From the NCBI GenBank assembly GCA_003993805.1, contig RSEF01000001.1:68230124-68294123 (forward strand): a stretch of DNA of 64,000 nucleotides, in the 5' to 3' direction. The notes under the pieces were generated by a model that saw nothing but the letters and a program-made list of their open reading frames with translations, ran no database searches and was not told where the DNA came from. Source of the DNA: Himantopus leucocephalus (Eukaryota > Chordata > Aves > Charadriiformes > Recurvirostridae). Shown piece by piece: positions 59,530 through 64,000 of this stretch; positions within the stretch are counted from its first letter, which is position 1, and every line of letters begins with the position of its first letter. A program made the position numbers and the translations under genes.

Positions 59530-62500
59530 CTAAAAGAAAAATAAAACAAGATCAGCATAAAATAAATTAATTTATACCTGTGATATAAAGCACAAGGAGA
59601 TAAAACAAAAAAAAATTTAAGTGAAATACATACTGTGAGAAATAAAAAAAAAAGAAGGCTTATTTTTCTTAGAGTTTGGCAGTCGGTTTTTCTCAATTAA
59701 TAGTTTGGTTTTCTGTGAGCACCAGTTAGGACAAAAGGAAGACAGAATCTAAAAAATCTTTGCCATTGTCAAACACTAACATTGGATTTCATGCTATTTT
59801 ATAGCCTGTAAATTAAAATTTCTGCATTTCTATTTAGTTTAATTCCATCACTTTCTTATTATGTTTACAATATTTATATATAGTTAAACTTTCAGTGTTG
59901 AATGATTTAGGATCTGTGTTCTGAAGCAGACTTATCGATTCATTTAGCTACTCTGAGGACTACAGCATTGTCTGCAAATATGTATCTCCAAGGGAAGAGT
60001 TTGACTTTTGATAAAACAGATACCATCATAGATGTAGACGTCAGAGAGAGGGTGATGGACTGGAAATAAATACCTCCTCCCAAAAATGGTAAATTTAATG
60101 ATGCATGCATTTCTGAATGGTACTTCAATATGTCAGTTTTAGAAGGCAATTATATGCCTTTAAGATAATGCATTGTGTAATTTTGAACAATTACTTTTTT
60201 TTTAAAAAACATTTTGATCTGCAAAATCTAGCCCCTTTTTTTTTTCTAAAAAGGAAAAGCCCTGCAGCCATGGTCTATTCAGTGCTATCGGGCAAAAGTA
60301 AATGGGTGTAGAAATGTTTGCTGTTGGTCAGCAAAATAAATGTTAACTCCGAATCCTTAGTTGAAAATTGATTTCTGTATATGCTTATGAAAATTATATA
60401 CAGATTATATCTAAGTATTAACCACTTCCATGCTGAGCAAGCACCTACGTGAAGAAGCAACTAAATTAATTACAAAGTTTTACATGATCTGATGTCAAAC
60501 TTTGGTTTTATGCCAGAGGACTTAGAGGATACTCACTGTTTTTCCTCCTTCACCACCTCCACGAATTCTGGATGTGGTTTCCAGCAATTTATCACAGCAC
60601 CAATTGGCTCACATATGTGATCTCAATTATTAGTTCTACAGTTAAGCAAGTGCTTGGATCTAGTTTTTGACTTTCTGGGACTTGTGTGAGGCAATGGTAT
60701 ATATTAAAAACATACATATGGAGTATGACAGCTACAGTTACTACAACTGAGTTAGTTCATCTTTGTAATTACGGTATAAAAGCAGCAGTTCTCAGTCTTT
60801 TCTCCCTTAACCTCTCTACTTCAGTCTTGCAAAGTTTCAACTACTTTATGGGGAAAACAAATATCCAGAAGTCTGAGAAGCATATGGAGGCCATGATCCT
60901 CCTAACACCTACAGTAATATCTAGGGGCTTTTGTCCTTAAGTCTCCACAAGGCACTTGCCATGACCAATGATTTTTTAAAATTTTTTTTACAAGTTTGTT
61001 TGCCAAAGTTAAGCCTCACACATTGGTATTTTCAGCAGCTTGTATCCCTGTACCAAACAAAAACCTCAAGAAACACTGCAGCTAGAACATGCTGTGTAAA
61101 CAACAAGAGTTGGAAAGGCAAAGCTTGGGAAAGTAAATTCAAGGTATTCCTTTCGCAAATCATAGAAAAGTGTTTTCTTTTTAACTAATCTAATATTCTC
61201 TCTACCTTAAAGTCAGGCTTGATGCATCACCAGATCCAGCTACCCATACCAGAAGGTTTTCATGTTAATACTTTTCAAAAAGTATTTGATATTCTTCGCA
61301 TTTTGAGGCAACATATATTATTAAAATGTGTAATTTTTTTTTTTTAAAGGAAACATCTATGGTTGAAATGCATTGGGTTATTATATAAAATCCCTCAAGT
61401 AGCAAGAAATGCAGTTCATTTATTTTGGGATTATGTCACCTTTAGAGGGCATCCTTTTACAAAAAGTTTGGTAAATAAGTAAAATATATTTACTGCGTAA
61501 TATTCAAGGCCAGACACCTATTAAACTATTAAACTGATTTATAAAACTGTTTTTTATGTTTTAAAACCCATGGAAAAAATATTCATTAGGTAGACAGAAA
61601 TCAGTTCTGTGACTGATAAAATTTGTTTCTGTATAGCTTTGATATATCTAGCTGAGATAAAGAATTGAAATTTTCTATTGCATTTGCTGTTATACAATTC
61701 ATAGCACTTCTTAGTCACTGCTAAAATATGTAGATACCAACCTGAAAATCTCTAATGAACGTTAAAAAGAAGAAGATAAAACCAAAGGCCACTGTCCATT
61801 CACAGACTGCACTCACAAAATGGTAAGTATAATCCTAATGGAATGAGACATAAAATAAATTTTCAGATAAAACAGCTAAACAAAATAACTGGAATGCTAT
61901 AAAAATAGACATTTCCTTCCGTAAATTCAACAAATATTTTAAGACCTATGACTCATCATCCCAATACCCTGTTGTATAAGAGTCAATTCAGATTTAATTT
62001 TTACAGAACGATAAATATATTTATCAAGGTTGCATTTATTCCATTAAGCAACGTATCTTGTGCACTAACATAAAAAAACGTAGCTTGAATATAATTTGCA
62101 CCTGAAAAATTTAGTTCTTATGTGAAGGATACCAAAGTGCCCATATTGAAAACTTTTACTTAGAGCCACTGAGTTCAGTAGTACTATTCCTTACAGTAAA
62201 TTCTCAGAGTATTTTAAAATGTAGGGCTACCCTTGTATGGCAGTTCCTGACAAGACCTTTGGTTTTAAGTAGACCTTCATAGAAAACCTATGTAAGATGA
62301 CACAAACAGAACGTAAAGTGTTTCTTAAGATGCCATCAAATATGCCATCCGTTTCAGTAAAAACAGTTTCTCATCCTTGCATCTCAAGTTAAAAAAAAAA
62401 CTCAAGAGGCAGATATTACCAAGATTATCTAACTTGTGAAGATTTATCTCACAGCTGCCTTGCCACTGAGTGGCTGAAGTACATTTGCCAAGTTTGCTTT

Positions 62501-63243
62501 TATTAAGCTCTTCAAGAAGGATACACTCTCTGTATTATTTAATCTGTTTTTTGAATACCTCCATGAGGCAAAGTTTGTCCAAAAAGAAAACTTACCTTTC
62601 ATAATTATCCTTCTGAGAACACTGTAATAGTACAAATACCTAATATTGACTTTAGTATGCTTCAGGTCAGACCCCAAGCATTTATCACAATAGTAAAGAT
62701 TATTTAATAAAGAATGGTGAAAAAGCTGAGAAAACAAATGTTGTAAAAAACCTCAAAAACTTCAGAATCAAAATGGTCCACTTTCATTTCACGTGTGAAG
62801 TTCATTTTCAAGAAATGTGAGTATAAAAGGAAGCAGAACAACTCATTTCCAGAATATTTTTTTTTATAATTTATTCTGTGGGTAAGTTACAAATGCTTGG
62901 TTAAAATGAAAGTCTAACTCTCTGAAGATTTACCCATCCATGACAAGTTTTCTTACCCAAGCTGCAGACAGTTTTCTAATGAAGAAATAACTGGAAACCA
63001 GCATTGCACAAATTGGTGAGATTTCACAAATCTGTTCATGATAATGTACTGTTTAAAGTCTCTGAAGTGTTTGCAATGCTATACACTTTTAGATAAACAT
63101 AACAGCATACCCCAAATAAAATGATACAGGGTAAATTGACTACCTAATGAGATTTTACCTTTTCACCTGGAGTCCAATCAATTTTTGTCATGGAAATTTG
63201 TGAAGCAAACACAATCACTGGGAAAAATACAGCGTAAAGGAAA
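59485..63243 (-). CDS. DRAM1: DRAM1, DNA-damage-regulated autophagy modulator 1, C-terminal part
   Basis: Three minus-strand coding exons (63243-63159, 61834-61742 and 59529-59485) join in phase to give 73 residues of the C terminus; human DRAM1 has 238. DRAM1 is a six-pass lysosomal membrane protein of the DRAM/TMEM150 (Frag1/Sfk1-like) family. It is induced by p53 in mammals and promotes autophagy. Two hydrophobic segments are visible: [17 protein letters not shown], and [14 protein letters not shown] after the loop [20 protein letters not shown]. The tail is a short cytosolic end, [14 protein letters not shown]. The remaining 5' exons should lie beyond 64,000. I searched 63,244-64,000 and found none. 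The gene converges on WASHC3, as in mammals. Confidence 0.94.
59530..61741 (-). other. DRAM1: DRAM1 last intron
   Basis: 2.2 kb of AT-rich GT-AG intron. A 69-codon minus-strand frame at 59940-60149 is not part of the DRAM1 protein. No repeat or RNA gene was recognised. Confidence 0.75.
61742..61834 (-). CDS. DRAM1: DRAM1 penultimate coding exon
   Basis: Minus-strand acceptor TTCCATTAG and donor GTTGGT. It has 31 codons in phase 0, [20 protein letters not shown] then [25 protein letters not shown] is a strong DRAM1 signature and forms the last transmembrane helix. Confidence 0.96.
61835..63158 (-). other. DRAM1: DRAM1 second-last intron
   Basis: 1.3 kb of AT-rich GT-AG intron with nothing recognised. 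The 97-codon minus-strand frame at 62444-62737 is judged incidental. Confidence 0.75.
63159..63243 (-). CDS. DRAM1: DRAM1 third-last coding exon
   Basis: On the minus strand the acceptor reads TTTTATAG and the donor GTAAAA. The first base completes a split codon; 28 codons follow, [20 protein letters not shown] then IDWTPGEK. This is the fifth transmembrane segment and the start of the following loop. The upstream exon is outside the window. Confidence 0.93.
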
Positions 63244-64000
63244 CTATAAAAGTTTAGTAAGTAATAGTGAAAATGTCTGCTTACAAAAAAAGACCCCGTC
63301 TCCCCCTTCTGTAACACAGGAGATCCTGAACAACCAGAATATCAAATCAAAGTATTAAGAAGACAAGTAAATGAAACACACTATTGAATGATAACTGATA
63401 GCAGCAATCAAAACAAATTTCTGCGCAAATACATGTTTCTGCGAGTTCTTCCAAAGTACAGAGGGTAAAGGGAGACACTCCAAAACTTAGATCACTTTCA
63501 TGACTGAGAACTGTGGGAGCAGAGTCTTGCACTGTTGGAAGGGGAACCATGATGGTTTCCCTTGGTCCACAATAGGTGCCTTGATATATTTGTACAACTT
63601 TCAGGACTGGGGCCCTCTTTAAAAGCCCTTTCACAGCTGCTGAAACCAAAAGCAGGCTGTAGCAGTCTGGCTGTTGCGATGATCTGCTGCGACTACTTTT
63701 CAGCACTGGCAGATCACCTAAAGACCAAGACAATCAATGGGATGACTCTGATTTCAGCAGGGTGTGGGAAAAGCCAGTGTGTTGACTGTGTCTCCAGAGG
63801 AAGCACCTAGTGAAGGCAAGCACCAATAAACGTGACCCAAAGCATCTGCTTAGGCTTGAAGGAAATCTTGTATATGCCAACAGTATTTTACGTGTCTGTG
63901 TGTAAGATTCATTTTAGAAGCAGTGCTCCCCTTTTGCAGGTCTTTCTCCATACTCTCCTTCAAATAAAGGAGGCTGGAAAGTTGGTCTAGCTGACTTGCT
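63244..64000 (-). other. DRAM1: DRAM1 intron, continuing past the window end
   Basis: No DRAM1 exon is visible here. The frames (128 codons minus at 63347-63733; 82 codons plus at 63562-63810) overlap in a less AT-rich patch that could be an old repeat, but I cannot assign it to a family. Confidence 0.55.

Noticed and set aside
63347..63810. Overlapping minus and plus frames near the window end, possible LTR or repeat
   Set aside because: It does not match the missing DRAM1 exons, and I cannot recognise a repeat family or LTR ends.
1..64000. CRISPR arrays, operons, riboswitches, phage genes
   Set aside because: The window is vertebrate nuclear DNA. No regularly spaced repeats or prokaryotic gene structure are present.

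Overview
The window is vertebrate nuclear DNA, most likely from a bird. Two chicken-type CR1 LINE fragments end in the diagnostic ATTCTATG-like 3' tail, introns are short, and the multi-exon genes read as close orthologues of known vertebrate genes. There are no bacterial operons, CRISPR arrays or phage features. Nearly all open frames in the window are chance frames in introns or intergenic DNA. The real coding sequence is three split genes with GT-AG introns, apart from one lost acceptor. || Layout. (1) About 1-6,550, plus strand: the 3' half of NUP37, a beta-propeller nucleoporin of the Y (Nup107-160) complex. Five coding exons are present; the earlier ones lie before the window. The first intron in view holds an antisense CR1 copy with a 100-N assembly gap and a striking perfect 37-bp inverted repeat. 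The last exon has lost its splice acceptor at a single N next to a long T run. (2) About 6,560-14,880: intergenic, nothing recognised. (3) About 14,890-15,720: a CpG island with ZNF143-, NRF1- and ETS-like promoter motifs. (4) 15,384-30,215, plus strand: complete WASHC3 (CCDC53), seven coding exons, 201 codons plus stop, a subunit of the endosomal WASH complex that activates Arp2/3. (5) About 30,216-59,480: WASHC3 3' UTR and a long gene-poor interval. It holds a sense CR1 fragment, a possible decayed retroviral pol/integrase remnant near 37.3-37.7 kb, a degenerate GC-rich minisatellite near 41.7 kb and low-complexity tracts. (6) 59,485-63,243, minus strand: the last three coding exons of DRAM1, a lysosomal multi-pass membrane protein involved in autophagy. 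Its 5' exons lie beyond base 64,000. || NUP37 and WASHC3 run head-to-tail and DRAM1 converges on WASHC3. This is the order I know for mammals, so the block is conserved synteny, not an operon. The three proteins act in different places: nuclear pore/kinetochore, endosome and lysosome. || I found no convincing novel system. The items most worth a second look are the 37-bp inverted repeat in CR1, the damaged NUP37 acceptor, a microRNA-precursor-like hairpin in WASHC3 intron 2, a NAGNAG acceptor in WASHC3, and the possible retroviral remnant.
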